This document shows, one piece after another, positions 1 through 10,469 of a stretch of 64,000 nt of DNA. The notes below the pieces were generated by a model that worked only from the letters and a program-made list of their open reading frames with translations, was not told the origin of the DNA and did not search any database. A program made the position numbers and the translations under genes. The first letter of the stretch is position 1. Each line of letters starts with the position of its first letter. Origin of the DNA: Methylobacterium nonmethylotrophicum (lineage in GTDB: Bacteria > Pseudomonadota > Alphaproteobacteria > Rhizobiales > Beijerinckiaceae); NCBI RefSeq assembly GCF_004745635.1, contig NZ_SRLB01000010.1, positions 124,001 to 188,000 on the forward strand, read 5' to 3'.

Positions 1-150
1 GGGGGAGAGGGGGGCGGCGCGCATGCGGGTCACGGCTTCACGGGTGACGGTGTCCGGGCCGGGGCCGGCTCGTACCTGACCCATTTTTAAGACAGGTGCC
101 GGGCCGGCTGGCAAGACGGGTGCCACGCTTGTCCCCGGACCGGCTCCGGC

Positions 151-804
151 TCACGCCACCGCCTCGCGGAAGCGCGGGCCCGCGAAGGCGGCGTCCCCGG
201 CCTGCCCGCTGATCAGTTGCGGCAGCACCGCCTTCCAGGCCTCGATCAGGTCGCGGTAATAGTCGGGGTCCGGCCGCAGCACCGTCTGCACGCCCATGCC
301 GCGCATCAGGTTCACCGTCAGGTTGAGGATGATCCGGGCCTCCCGCGGCGGCCGGGTTTCGGCGTCGCAGAACTCGGTCCAGATCGCGTCGAGGGCGGCG
401 TGGAAGCGCTGCACCACCGGGATCAGGCATTGCCGCAGGGCGGGATCGTTGCGCGCCTCGGTGATCATCTCCATCGAGAGCTGGAAGAACCGGCCGGAGA
501 AGAGCTGCCACAGGAACTCGACGAAGTCCGACAGAGGCAGCGCGCCGCTGCGCACGTCCCGCGACACCGCCTTGATCTCGGCGGTGCCGTCGGCGAGCAA
601 GGTTTCCAGCGCTGCGAGCACGAGGTCGGACCGGGCCGGGAAATGGTGGAGGAGCGCCCCGCGCGAGACCTTGGCGCGCGCGGCGATCCGCTGCGTCGTG
701 GCGCCGTGGTAGCCGACGGCGTGGATCTCATCGAGGGTGGCGCGCACCAGCCGCTCGCGGGTCGCGAGGCTGCGCGCCTGCTGCTGGCGTCCGGTCTGCG
801 GCAC
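151..804 (-). CDS. TetR/AcrR family transcriptional regulator
   Basis: A 217-residue one-domain repressor of the TetR family. The N-terminal helix-turn-helix spans about residues 13-60 and contains the typical TTQRIAARAKVSRGALLHHF segment; the rest is the helical ligand and dimerisation domain. I chose a GTG start at 802-804 because a GGAGGA purine run lies just upstream and the DNA-binding domain begins a few residues later; the frame stays open far upstream, so the start is inferred. It is divergent from the amidohydrolase gene, and an AT-rich dyad lies between them, so it probably represses that gene and perhaps itself. The inducing ligand cannot be told from sequence. Family assignment is firm, target inferred. 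Confidence 0.88.
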   Translation of the reverse strand: MPQTGRQQQARSLATRERLVRATLDEIHAVGYHGATTQRIAARAKVSRGALLHHFPARSDLVLAALETLLADGTAEIKAVSRDVRSGALPLSDFVEFLWQLFSGRFFQLSMEMITEARNDPALRQCLIPVVQRFHAALDAIWTEFCDAETRPPREARIILNLTVNLMRGMGVQTVLRPDPDYYRDLIEAWKAVLPQLISGQAGDAAFAGPRFREAVA

Positions 805-841
805 CTTTCCTCCGGGGAGCTGCCGGCGCGGGGCGCCCGCG

Positions 842-868
842 AAAAAAACAAGCTTGCCTGCTTTTTTC
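842..868. promoter_or_regulatory. Candidate TetR operator in the divergent intergenic region
   Basis: An imperfect dyad with AAGC at 850-853 and GCTT at 860-863 around a 6-base centre, flanked by a run of seven A on one side and six T on the other. The A/T tracts stand out sharply from the surrounding GC-rich DNA. It sits between the divergent TetR and amidohydrolase genes, where such repressors usually bind. The sequence shows the dyad; its role as operator is inferred. Confidence 0.5.
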
Positions 869-939
869 CCGCTGTCCAGTGTGCCGCTCCGATCCGCGCG
901 CCCGTCCGGGCCCGCCCCGCACCCGAAGGGATCGCCCGC

Positions 940-2184
940 ATGAGCGCCGACCTCGTCCTGTTCCGCAACGCCGCGATCCTCGACGGCACCCACGACCACG
1001 CCCTCGAGGGCCACGACGTGCTCGTGGAAGGCGGCACGATCCGGGAGGTCTCGGACCGGCCGCTGACCGCATCCTCCGCCCGCGTGATCGACCTCGCCGG
1101 GCGCACGCTGATGCCGGGCCTGATCGATTGCCACGTCCACGTCATCGCGACGATCCCGGACCTCGGCGCCAACGCGGACCTGCCGGACTCCCTCGTTGCC
1201 CTGCGCACCGCCAGGATCATGCACGGCATGCTGATGCGCGGCTTCACCACCGTGCGCGACCTCGGCGGCGCCGATCACGGGCTGGTCATGGCCGTGAAGG
1301 AAGGGCTGATCGCGGGGCCGCGGCTCGTGATCTGCGGCAAGGCGCTGTCGCAGACCGGCGGCCACACCGACTACCGCGGCCGCTACCACGCCCGGGACGT
1401 GAGCCATTACGGGACCAAGCTCGGCGCGATGGGCCGGGTCTGCGACGGGGTCGACGCGGTGCGCCGGGTGGCGCGCGAGGAGATCAAGGCCGGGGCCGAC
1501 TTCATCAAGATCATGGCGAATGGCGGCGTCTCCTCGCCGACCGATCCGATCGCCTTCCTGGGCTACTCGGTCGAGGAGATGCGGGCGATCGTCGAGGAGG
1601 CGAGCAACGCCCAGACCTATGTCGCCGCCCACCTCTACACCGACCAGGCGATCCGCCGGGCGGTCGAGTGCGGGGTGATCTCGGTCGAGCACGGCAACCT
1701 GGTGCGGCCTGAGACCGCGCGGCTGATCCGCGACAAGGGCGCCTACGTGGTGCCGACCAACGTCACCTTCGACGCGCTCGCGCGTGAGGGCGCCTCCTTG
1801 GGGCTCCCGCCGGCCTCGGTCGCCAAGATCGAGGACGTGCGCGAGGCGGGGCTCTCCGCCCTCGAGACCCTGCACGCGGCGGGCGTGATGATGGCCTACG
1901 GCACCGATCTCCTCGGCGAGATGCACCGCCACCAGTCGGAGGAGTTCGTGATCCGCGGCCGCTGCCTGCCGGCGATCGAGGTGATCCGCTCGGCCACGAT
2001 CAATGCCGCCAAGGTCGTGCGCCTGGAGGGCAAGGCGGGATTGGTGGCCCCCGGCGCCTTCGCCGACCTGATCGTGGTCGATGGCGATCCCCTCGCGGAC
2101 CTCTCGCTCCTCACCGGCCAGGGCCGGCACATGCCGGCGATCATGATCGACGGCCGCTTCGTGAAGGACGATCTCGCGGCGTGA
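940..2184 (+). CDS. Metal-dependent amidohydrolase (imidazolonepropionase / prolidase-like)
   Basis: A 414-residue cytoplasmic hydrolase of the amidohydrolase superfamily. The metal-binding pattern is complete: D63-x-H65-x-H67 in GLIDCHVHV, a probable carboxylated lysine K190 in DFIKIMANGG, H231, H251 and catalytic D323 in YGTDLLGE. The small beta-sandwich domain is made by about residues 1-60 and the last 60 residues. This architecture is that of the Xaa-Pro dipeptidase / aryl-dialkylphosphatase-like subgroup, which cleaves amide or ester bonds in varied substrates. The ATG at 940 follows a GAAGGG ribosome-binding site. It is divergent from a TetR gene that probably controls it. The substrate is not predictable. 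Confidence 0.87.
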   Translation: MSADLVLFRNAAILDGTHDHALEGHDVLVEGGTIREVSDRPLTASSARVIDLAGRTLMPGLIDCHVHVIATIPDLGANADLPDSLVALRTARIMHGMLMRGFTTVRDLGGADHGLVMAVKEGLIAGPRLVICGKALSQTGGHTDYRGRYHARDVSHYGTKLGAMGRVCDGVDAVRRVAREEIKAGADFIKIMANGGVSSPTDPIAFLGYSVEEMRAIVEEASNAQTYVAAHLYTDQAIRRAVECGVISVEHGNLVRPETARLIRDKGAYVVPTNVTFDALAREGASLGLPPASVAKIEDVREAGLSALETLHAAGVMMAYGTDLLGEMHRHQSEEFVIRGRCLPAIEVIRSATINAAKVVRLEGKAGLVAPGAFADLIVVDGDPLADLSLLTGQGRHMPAIMIDGRFVKDDLAA

Positions 2185-2541
2185 GGTCGCTCGACCCGCG
2201 GCACCGTCCCGAGCCTCGCCGCGCAGGCTCCGGGCGGGGCGAGAGGGGGCCTCCGTCCTGCACTCTCCGTCTCCGGACGGGGCAGGGGAAACCCAGACTC
2301 GGTGCGCCTGATCTGGCAGGGCCGCGGTGAGACTGGCGCGCCATGCGCCCGCCCGACGCAGCCGACGACCGGATGAATCTCCGACCCGTTCGTCGGCGTG
2401 AGGGCAGGTCCCGCCCTTCGGCGGAACTGACGATCGCATTACAAAATGTTAGTTCTTAACCAGGAGTATCGTGCAGTCAGTCCGCAATCGCACCGAAGGT
2501 GCGGGAGACGTGCATCCGCGAGCCCCCGAAAGCCTACGGTC
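2185..2541. other. Intergenic region without a recognisable gene
   Basis: Nothing with coding character was found on either strand. The only distinct part is a less GC-rich stretch at about 2435-2465 that could hold a promoter for the small gene starting at 2542, but I could not define -35 and -10 boxes with confidence. Confidence 0.4.
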
Positions 2542-2748
2542 ATGAATGATGAAGCACAGCAGGTCGTCGTCGCGGTCTCCCGGCTGCTTCAGGTCCAGGT
2601 CATCGACAGTGGGAGGACGCTCGCCATGCGCCTCGAAGCGGCGGACGGCCGCGAGCTGGCCGTGCTCGTGCCGCGCCTCGTTGCAGACGACCTTCGCACG
2701 CATCTCGTCGACACGCTGGACTCCGCCGCGCACCTCTCGAATTCCTGA
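2542..2748 (+). CDS. Small hypothetical protein (68 aa)
   Basis: A short open frame beginning MNDEAQQVVV, of mixed hydrophobic and charged character, with no signal peptide, membrane segment or cysteine motif. Codon use has the high third-position GC of the neighbours, which argues for a real gene. The ATG at 2542 is preferred because the upstream extension is arginine- and serine-rich and looks non-coding. I do not recognise a family. The next gene downstream on the same strand begins about 300 bases later, so it appears to stand alone. Confidence 0.45.
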   Translation: MNDEAQQVVVAVSRLLQVQVIDSGRTLAMRLEAADGRELAVLVPRLVADDLRTHLVDTLDSAAHLSNS

Positions 2749-2938
2749 AACGGATCCGCCGGCGAAGCGGATCTCGAGCGTGTCGCGGACGGCGATACCG
2801 TAAGGGCCTTCGCTTCGGAGCTTGCTTGACTCCCTCGACAGGAGGAACCCCCTCGACGGCATCCCGGGGTCTCGACGTCGTCGAGCCCCGGTACGGCGGT
2901 GAGAGGTGTCGACGTCCGCGCGACTACAGGCGTTGTGC

Positions 2939-2952
2939 GTCAAACAGGCTCT
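2939..2952 (+). repeat. Solo copy of the repeat end motif GTCAAACAGGCTCT
   Basis: This 14-mer is identical to the right end of the composite palindromic element at 38116-38334, whose left end carries the inverse form with one change. Here it occurs alone, between two small genes. It may be the remnant of a lost element or part of a dispersed short repeat. Confidence 0.5.
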
Positions 2953-3042
2953 TTCAGATCCGGAAGGACAGATTCGGCGAGGGGAGCCGGCCACCCGTCC
3001 GGCGGCGTTGTCGCCGCCGCCCACCCCGCCTACGCTCATGGC

Positions 3043-3498
3043 ATGGACGATCCGACCGCTTCCGCGCACCGCCCGACGGCTCCGGCCGCCGCAGCGTCCT
3101 TCGCATATCGGACCGCCTGCGCGCTGCTGGCCTGTCTCGCCGCCGGCGTGCCGGCGGGCGCGCAGGATGACGGTCTCGCCGCCCGTCCCGCCTTCTCGCG
3201 GGCCGAGGAACCGGCGCGGCGGCCTGCGACCTGCGCCGACCTCCCCGGGCAGCTCGCCGGGCTGCCGGCGCCTTCGACGCGGATCGACCTGTCGATCCAG
3301 GACGCGCTGACCCTGGTCCAGACCGACGGCGCCCTCTGGTACCTGGCGGTGTGCCACTCGCCCGCGGTGCGGGTCTTGTGCATCACCTACGCGCGCAACG
3401 GCATGCAGGCGGGCGAGCGCGTCGTCCTCAGGGGCGGCTACAATCGTCAGGACGAGACGCATATCGTCCTCGATCCCTGCCTCGCCGCGCGGCCTTGA
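3043..3498 (+). CDS. Hypothetical exported protein (151 aa)
   Basis: An unrecognised protein with a probable secretion signal: after a 22-residue polar lead there is a hydrophobic stretch of about residues 23-45 (ACALLACLAAGVPAGA) followed by a likely AxA-type cleavage site. The mature part of about 105 residues holds four cysteines (in TCADL, AVCHS, VLCIT and DPCLA), an even number compatible with two disulfides in the periplasm. The frame remains open upstream; the ATG at 3043 is chosen because it places the hydrophobic segment near the N terminus. It looks like one of the small lineage-specific periplasmic proteins of methylobacteria, but no function can be assigned. Confidence 0.6.
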   Translation: MDDPTASAHRPTAPAAAASFAYRTACALLACLAAGVPAGAQDDGLAARPAFSRAEEPARRPATCADLPGQLAGLPAPSTRIDLSIQDALTLVQTDGALWYLAVCHSPAVRVLCITYARNGMQAGERVVLRGGYNRQDETHIVLDPCLAARP

Positions 3499-3600
3499 GC
3501 GGGGTCCTTTCGGGCATGTCGCGATCGGCGCGTCCGCGATAGGGTCGCCCGAAGGCCGCGCGCAGCCGCGGCCCGGCAGGAACGGACCGGGAGGACGAAA

Positions 3601-4551
3601 ATGGCCAAGGTCGCGATCGTCGGCTGCGGTGCCATGGGGTCGGTCTACGCGGCGCTGATGACGTCGGCCGGCCACGCGGTGCACGCGGTCACGCTCTGGC
3701 CCGATCACGCCGCGGCGATGCGCGAGAAGGGCCTGCGGGTCGAGGGCGCGAGCGGCGACCGGACCGTGCGCCTCGCAAGCGCCGGCACCACCACCGAGGG
3801 CATCGGTGCTTGCGACCTCGTCATCATCGCCACCAAGGCCTTCGACGTCGCGGCGGCGGCCCGGTCCTGCGCGCCGTTGATCGGGGAGGCCACGGTCGTC
3901 CAGACGATCCAGAACGGGCTCGGCTCGCCCGAGACCGCCGCGACGGTCATCGACCCGGACCGGATCGCCGTCGGGGTGGTCGGGGGCTTCGGCGCGTCGA
4001 TGCGCGGGCCCGGCCACGCCCACCACAACGGCCTCGAGATGATCCGCTTCGGCGCCTTCGCGGGACTCCCCCGCGCGCGCCTCGAAGCCTCGGCGGCGGT
4101 GTGGGAATCGGCCGGGTTCACGGTCCGCCTGTTCGACGATATCGGCCGGATGGTGTGGGAGAAGCTGATCATGAACGTCACCTTCTCGGGCACCACCACC
4201 CTCACGGGCCTGACCATCGGCGGGGTGATGGCGGATCCGGATGCCTGGCAGGTGGCGCAGGCTTGCGCCCGGGAGGCGATTGCGGTGGCGGGCGCCATGG
4301 GGATCGCCCTCGATGTCGGCGACCCGGTCGAGCACATCCGGCGCCTCGGCGGCAAGATTCCGGACGCGCGGCCCTCGATGCTCCTCGACCACCGGGCCGG
4401 GCGGCGCGGCGAGGTCGAGGCGATCAACGGGTCGATCCCGCGGCTCGGGCGCGCGCACGGCGTGCCGACCCCGGTCAACGCCACGGTGGTGGCCCTCATC
4501 AAGGCGCGCGAGGCGCTCCTGCCGCCGACCGGCGAGTCCTGTCCGGTCTAG
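3601..4551 (+). CDS. panE: 2-dehydropantoate 2-reductase (ketopantoate reductase) family protein
   Basis: A 316-residue NADPH-dependent reductase of the ApbA/PanE family, which reduces 2-dehydropantoate to pantoate in pantothenate and coenzyme A synthesis. The Rossmann nucleotide motif VGCGAMG is at residues 7-13, TKAFD and QNGLGSPE follow in the N-terminal domain, and the C-terminal domain contains WEKLIMNV with the catalytic-type lysine and the RPSMLLD segment typical of the family. The length is normal. The ATG at 3601 follows a GGGAGGA ribosome-binding site. Many alphaproteobacteria carry several paralogues acting on other 2-ketoacids, so the true substrate is uncertain. A relic of ilvD, also of the branched-chain/pantothenate pathway, lies directly downstream. 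Confidence 0.88.
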   Translation: MAKVAIVGCGAMGSVYAALMTSAGHAVHAVTLWPDHAAAMREKGLRVEGASGDRTVRLASAGTTTEGIGACDLVIIATKAFDVAAAARSCAPLIGEATVVQTIQNGLGSPETAATVIDPDRIAVGVVGGFGASMRGPGHAHHNGLEMIRFGAFAGLPRARLEASAAVWESAGFTVRLFDDIGRMVWEKLIMNVTFSGTTTLTGLTIGGVMADPDAWQVAQACAREAIAVAGAMGIALDVGDPVEHIRRLGGKIPDARPSMLLDHRAGRRGEVEAINGSIPRLGRAHGVPTPVNATVVALIKAREALLPPTGESCPV

Positions 4552-4569
4552 GCCGGCGGCACCCGATCG

Positions 4570-4742
4570 GCCGTCGATCGCGGAGGAGCTCCGCGACGTC
4601 GAGGACCATGCATGCCCGGGAGCTGGGCCTGCGGCGGCCAGTTCACCACCAACACGATGGCGACCGCCTGCCAGATGCTCGGGATCTCGCCGATGGCCGC
4701 CAACGACATCCCGGCCAGCCACGCCGACAAGGCGCAGTCCAC
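4570..4742 (+). pseudogene. ilvD: ilvD (dihydroxy-acid dehydratase) relic, internal fragment
   Basis: A fragment of an IlvD/Edd-family dehydratase. One frame reads EELRDVEDHACPGAG and, after a one-base shift near 4625-4630, the next reads ACGGQFTTNTMATACQMLGIS. Together they match the conserved iron-sulfur cysteine region in the first third of IlvD (ACPGxGACGGxxTxNTM). The N-terminal part is missing: the fragment starts right behind the ketopantoate reductase gene. The similarity ends at about 4742, where lower-GC DNA begins. The C-terminal part of the same gene family is found at 5585-6115, so these are two pieces of one broken gene. Confidence 0.8.
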
Positions 4743-4873
4743 CCTCAGACAAGCTAGAATCCGCCCACAGGCAGTTGCTGCGCATCCCTGGTTGGGTGGG
4801 CGGATCGGTCGCAGGGAGCGCAGCGGGGTCTGCGAACTCGGCGTTCAATAAGGATGACACATGCAGCAAGTGA
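4743..4873 (+). pseudogene. Open tail with glycine-zipper segment, possible end of a lost protein
   Basis: One frame runs without stop from the ilvD breakpoint to a TGA at 4871-4873 and ends in a small-residue repeat, GWVGGSVAGSAAGSANSAF, followed by a charged tail with one cysteine. Repeated GxxxG/SxxxG spacing of this sort occurs in membrane-associated segments and in the C-terminal parts of some secreted toxins. The stop overlaps the start of the next gene by 13 bases, as in translationally coupled pairs. Only the last 40 or so codons exist, with no start of its own. Reading it as coding is tentative. Confidence 0.3.
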
Positions 4874-5307
4874 GAGCCGAAATGCCGCATATTTCGTATC
4901 CTGCGCTTCTTTGGCGGGAGGGATACATCTATTTGGCTACAACTCCTCTTTCACTCTGCGCCTATCCGCGCTCACTGTTCAACGAAGCCGTGCAGCGCGC
5001 GCGCAACGGCGAGTTTCACTTAGTAGATGCCGATGGTCGATACTACGATATTGTAGACTTGACTGTAATTCCTCCATTTGGCGGACTCAAGAGCATTCCA
5101 TATCGACTGTTATGGTCAATATTCTCCGTCCCCGTGCTGGCGAACGAGTCGAAGTTGTCTGTGCCGAAATTCAAGATGACTGTCGCCTGTGCCGTCAGGG
5201 GTCGATATCGCTACGACACAGATAAATATCCGGCCGTTCAAGCAGTTCGGAAACTGCGTGCGGCGGAGTCGTACCGAGCTGCAATCGACGCTGTTCCTAA
5301 GTTGTAG
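4861..5307 (+). CDS. Hypothetical protein encoded in low-GC inserted DNA (148 aa)
   Basis: An unrecognised soluble protein beginning MQQVRAEMPH, rich in aromatic and basic residues, without signal peptide or membrane span. The coding DNA is about half GC, against roughly 70 percent on both sides, and uses A- or T-ending codons that are rare in the neighbours, a clear sign of foreign origin. It has a sensible start with a TAAGGAT purine stretch 5-10 bases upstream. It lies between two pieces of a broken ilvD gene. The size, composition and coupling to an upstream tail would fit an immunity protein of a polymorphic toxin, but that is speculation; no motif proves it. Confidence 0.6.
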   Translation: MQQVRAEMPHISYPALLWREGYIYLATTPLSLCAYPRSLFNEAVQRARNGEFHLVDADGRYYDIVDLTVIPPFGGLKSIPYRLLWSIFSVPVLANESKLSVPKFKMTVACAVRGRYRYDTDKYPAVQAVRKLRAAESYRAAIDAVPKL

Positions 5308-5584
5308 CTTCATGAGTGTTCGCCCATTGGGGCAGGCCTCGCGACAAGGGGCCAGGTCTGGCTCGTTCTCAAACCGGAGTCGGGAGGACAGGCTCGACGG
5401 CCTGTCCCTCGACCAGGCCTCAGGCGGCCCGCGCCTGATCGCGCGCTATCACTGGTGGGGCGACGACGGGCTGAACCTGCAGGCGCTCAACACCGACACC
5501 ATCGATCCCGCCCAGACGCAGCGTCAGCGACGACCAGGCCGGGCGGCTGGTGGGGACGCTGGTCCCTGGGGGTGCAGGGCTGGA
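5308..5584 (+). other. Unassigned segment between low-GC gene and ilvD relic
   Basis: High-GC DNA that begins a few bases after the low-GC gene. One frame reads SLDQASGGPRLIARYHWW and NLQALNTDTIDP, which look like genuine protein sequence, but it has no start and runs into a different frame before the ilvD similarity resumes. I take it as another gene fragment of unknown family joined in the same rearrangement. Confidence 0.35.
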
Positions 5585-6115
5585 GCGGCGACGCGGTCGA
5601 AGACACCGCCCGGGCGCCCGAGTCCGAGGGCCAGACCATCATCCGCACCGCCGACGACCCCTCCAAGGGCGGCGTCGGGTTGGTGCTCCTGGGCGGCAAA
5701 CTCGCGCCGGGCGGCGCGGCGATGAAGATCTCCGGCCAGATCAAGCACCTGCCCGAGGGCCCGGCGCGGGTCTTCGAGCGCGAGGTGAACGCCTTCGCGG
5801 CGATCACGGACGGGAGGATCGCTCCGAACGACGTGTTGGTACGGCGCAACGAGGGTCCGCGGGGCGGGCCCGGGACGCGCGAGATGCCGCTTGTGACCGG
5901 CACGCTCCAGGGATCTGGCCTCTGCGGGCACGTGGCGATGATGACCGACGGCCGCGTCTCCGGCGCGACCCACGGCTTCGTCATCGGCCACGTCGTGCCC
6001 GAAGCGTTCGAGGGCGGACCGACCGCAGCGATCCGGGACGGCGACGAGGTCACGGTCGATGTGGATGCCGGCCTCGACGTGGTGCCGAGCGACGACGAGA
6101 TCGCCTCACGCCGCG
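5585..6115 (+). pseudogene. ilvD: ilvD (dihydroxy-acid dehydratase) relic, C-terminal fragment
   Basis: About 175 codons of the C-terminal domain of an IlvD/Edd dehydratase in one frame. Conserved stretches are visible in the right order: GQTIIRTADDP, GKLAPGGAAMKISG, GPARVFE, NEGPRGGPGTREM, MMTDGRVSGATHGFVIGHVVPEAFEGGP and SDDEIASRR (quoted in parts). The natural ending is lost, since the frame runs on beyond the conserved end. There is no start codon context and the catalytic middle of the enzyme is missing, so the gene cannot make an active enzyme. An intact ilvD is expected elsewhere in the genome, because valine and isoleucine synthesis needs it. Confidence 0.85.
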
Positions 6116-6174
6116 TCCGGCCGACACGCGCGGCGCGGTCACCGACCGGGACGGACCGGAGGCGGGCTGAGGGT

Positions 6175-7170
6175 TCACGCCGCGAGGAAGCGCGTGACCG
6201 CCGGCAGGTCCTCGAAATGCGGGAAGGCCCCCGTCGGCAGCCGGGCGACGGTCCAGTTCGGGCGGCGGGCGAAGCGCGGAAGGTCGCGGTAATCGACGAA
6301 GTCGCCGCGCGTCCCGTGGATCACCCGGACCGGCAGCGTGAGCGCCTCGTAGAGCGCGGTCGCATCCGTCGGGAAGAGGTGGCCGGCGATGAACGAGAAC
6401 GGGGCGTGCTCGGCGCCGGGCTGGTGCGCCGAGGCGTAGCCGTAGTCGAGCAGGCCCTCGTCGATGTCGCGCGAGCCAAAGGTCTTCTCGAGGAAGAACC
6501 GCATGCTCGGGCGGCTGACCAGGGCGTCGAACAGGGCGCGGCCCCAGGGCGGCCGGTCCAGGGCCGCGAACAGCCCGTCCTTGCCCCGGTGACCGCCGGG
6601 CGGAGAACGGCCGGAGAGCCGGGCGTCGAACCCGGTCGGGCTGATGAGCGCGAGGCTGCGGAAATCCTCCGGGCGTTCGAGGGCCGCGCGCGCGAGGTAC
6701 TCGGCCGAGAGCGACAGCGCGAGGGCGTCGAGGGCGACGCCGCCGTGGCGCCGCCGGATCTCGGCCGTGGCGGTATGGATCGCCTCGACCATCAGGCCGG
6801 GCGTGTAGCGGCGCCGGCGGCGCTCGGACGCGCCGAAGCCCGGCAGGTCGAGGGCGTAGACGGGCCGTTCTCCGCGAAAATGCAGGTAGAGCGGGCGCAC
6901 CTCGTAGGCGCTCGCCGCGGCGTTGACCGAGTGGACGAGGAGCAGGGGAGGGCCGTCCCCCGTCGCGTTGCCGTAGAGCGCGACGACGCCGGCCGCACTG
7001 TCCAGCTCGTCGAGAGGATCCGGCAGGGCCCGCGGCAGCGGCACGCGGTGGTCGACGGCGAAGCGGCTATAGGCGAGCCACGCGCCCGCACCGCCGAAGG
7101 CCGCGAGGCTCAAGACCTTGGCGGCCTGTCGCGCCAGGAGCGGCAGGACGGAATGGGGCCGATGGGCCAT
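6175..7170 (-). CDS. Alpha/beta hydrolase with atypical nucleophile elbow
   Basis: A 331-residue alpha/beta-hydrolase-fold protein. A hydrophobic segment near the N terminus (about residues 10-28, LLARQAAKVLSLAAFGGAGA) may be a membrane anchor or uncleaved signal. The fold landmarks are LLLVHSVNAAAS (oxyanion strand), ALDLPGFGASE, the nucleophile region ALSLSAEYLA, an acid in GTRGDFVDY and a final histidine in AFPHFED. The nucleophile elbow reads L-S-L-S-A instead of the usual G-x-S-x-G, which is unusual though known in some family members. The ATG at 7168-7170 follows a GAGGTG site. It starts about 180 bases downstream of secA on the same strand and converges on the ilvD relic. The substrate is unknown. 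Confidence 0.8.
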   Translation of the reverse strand: MAHRPHSVLPLLARQAAKVLSLAAFGGAGAWLAYSRFAVDHRVPLPRALPDPLDELDSAAGVVALYGNATGDGPPLLLVHSVNAAASAYEVRPLYLHFRGERPVYALDLPGFGASERRRRRYTPGLMVEAIHTATAEIRRRHGGVALDALALSLSAEYLARAALERPEDFRSLALISPTGFDARLSGRSPPGGHRGKDGLFAALDRPPWGRALFDALVSRPSMRFFLEKTFGSRDIDEGLLDYGYASAHQPGAEHAPFSFIAGHLFPTDATALYEALTLPVRVIHGTRGDFVDYRDLPRFARRPNWTVARLPTGAFPHFEDLPAVTRFLAA

Positions 7171-7353
7171 GGGCACCTCGCGGACATCGTGCCGGCACAA
7201 CGTGCCGCGCGGCGCAAACGTTGCCCCCGGTCCTGAGCCGCCACGTCCTCGTGCGCGCCGTCGTCCCGTGCGGGATCCGCGACCGACCCGGCGCAGCGTC
7301 ACCCGATGAGAGGAAGGGGCGACCGGACGATCCGGCCGCCCCGAGGCCGCGCC

Positions 7354-10224
<2,871 letters not shown>

Positions 10225-10469
10225 CGTGAACCTGCGATCGATCGTAACAGTCTGGGCGCGCGCCGCGGGCGCCTTATAGGCCCATATAGGGAGCCGTGCA
10301 CCCAAAAGGCACCGGTCGGGCGGGCACGAACCGTGGCCGTGCTGCGAAAGACGGGGGGAGGAGCGGGACCGCGCCGCTTGATTCTCGCGCCGACACCGCC
10401 CTACCTGCCAGCCTGCCGAGAGCAGGACAAGGACCGCAAGGGAAACCGACGCGGTCGGGGAGGATGGAC

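Noticed and set aside
1..150. Coding sequence at the left window edge
   Set aside because: Frames that cross this stretch are arginine-, glycine- and alanine-rich without any family motif and run antisense into the TetR gene.
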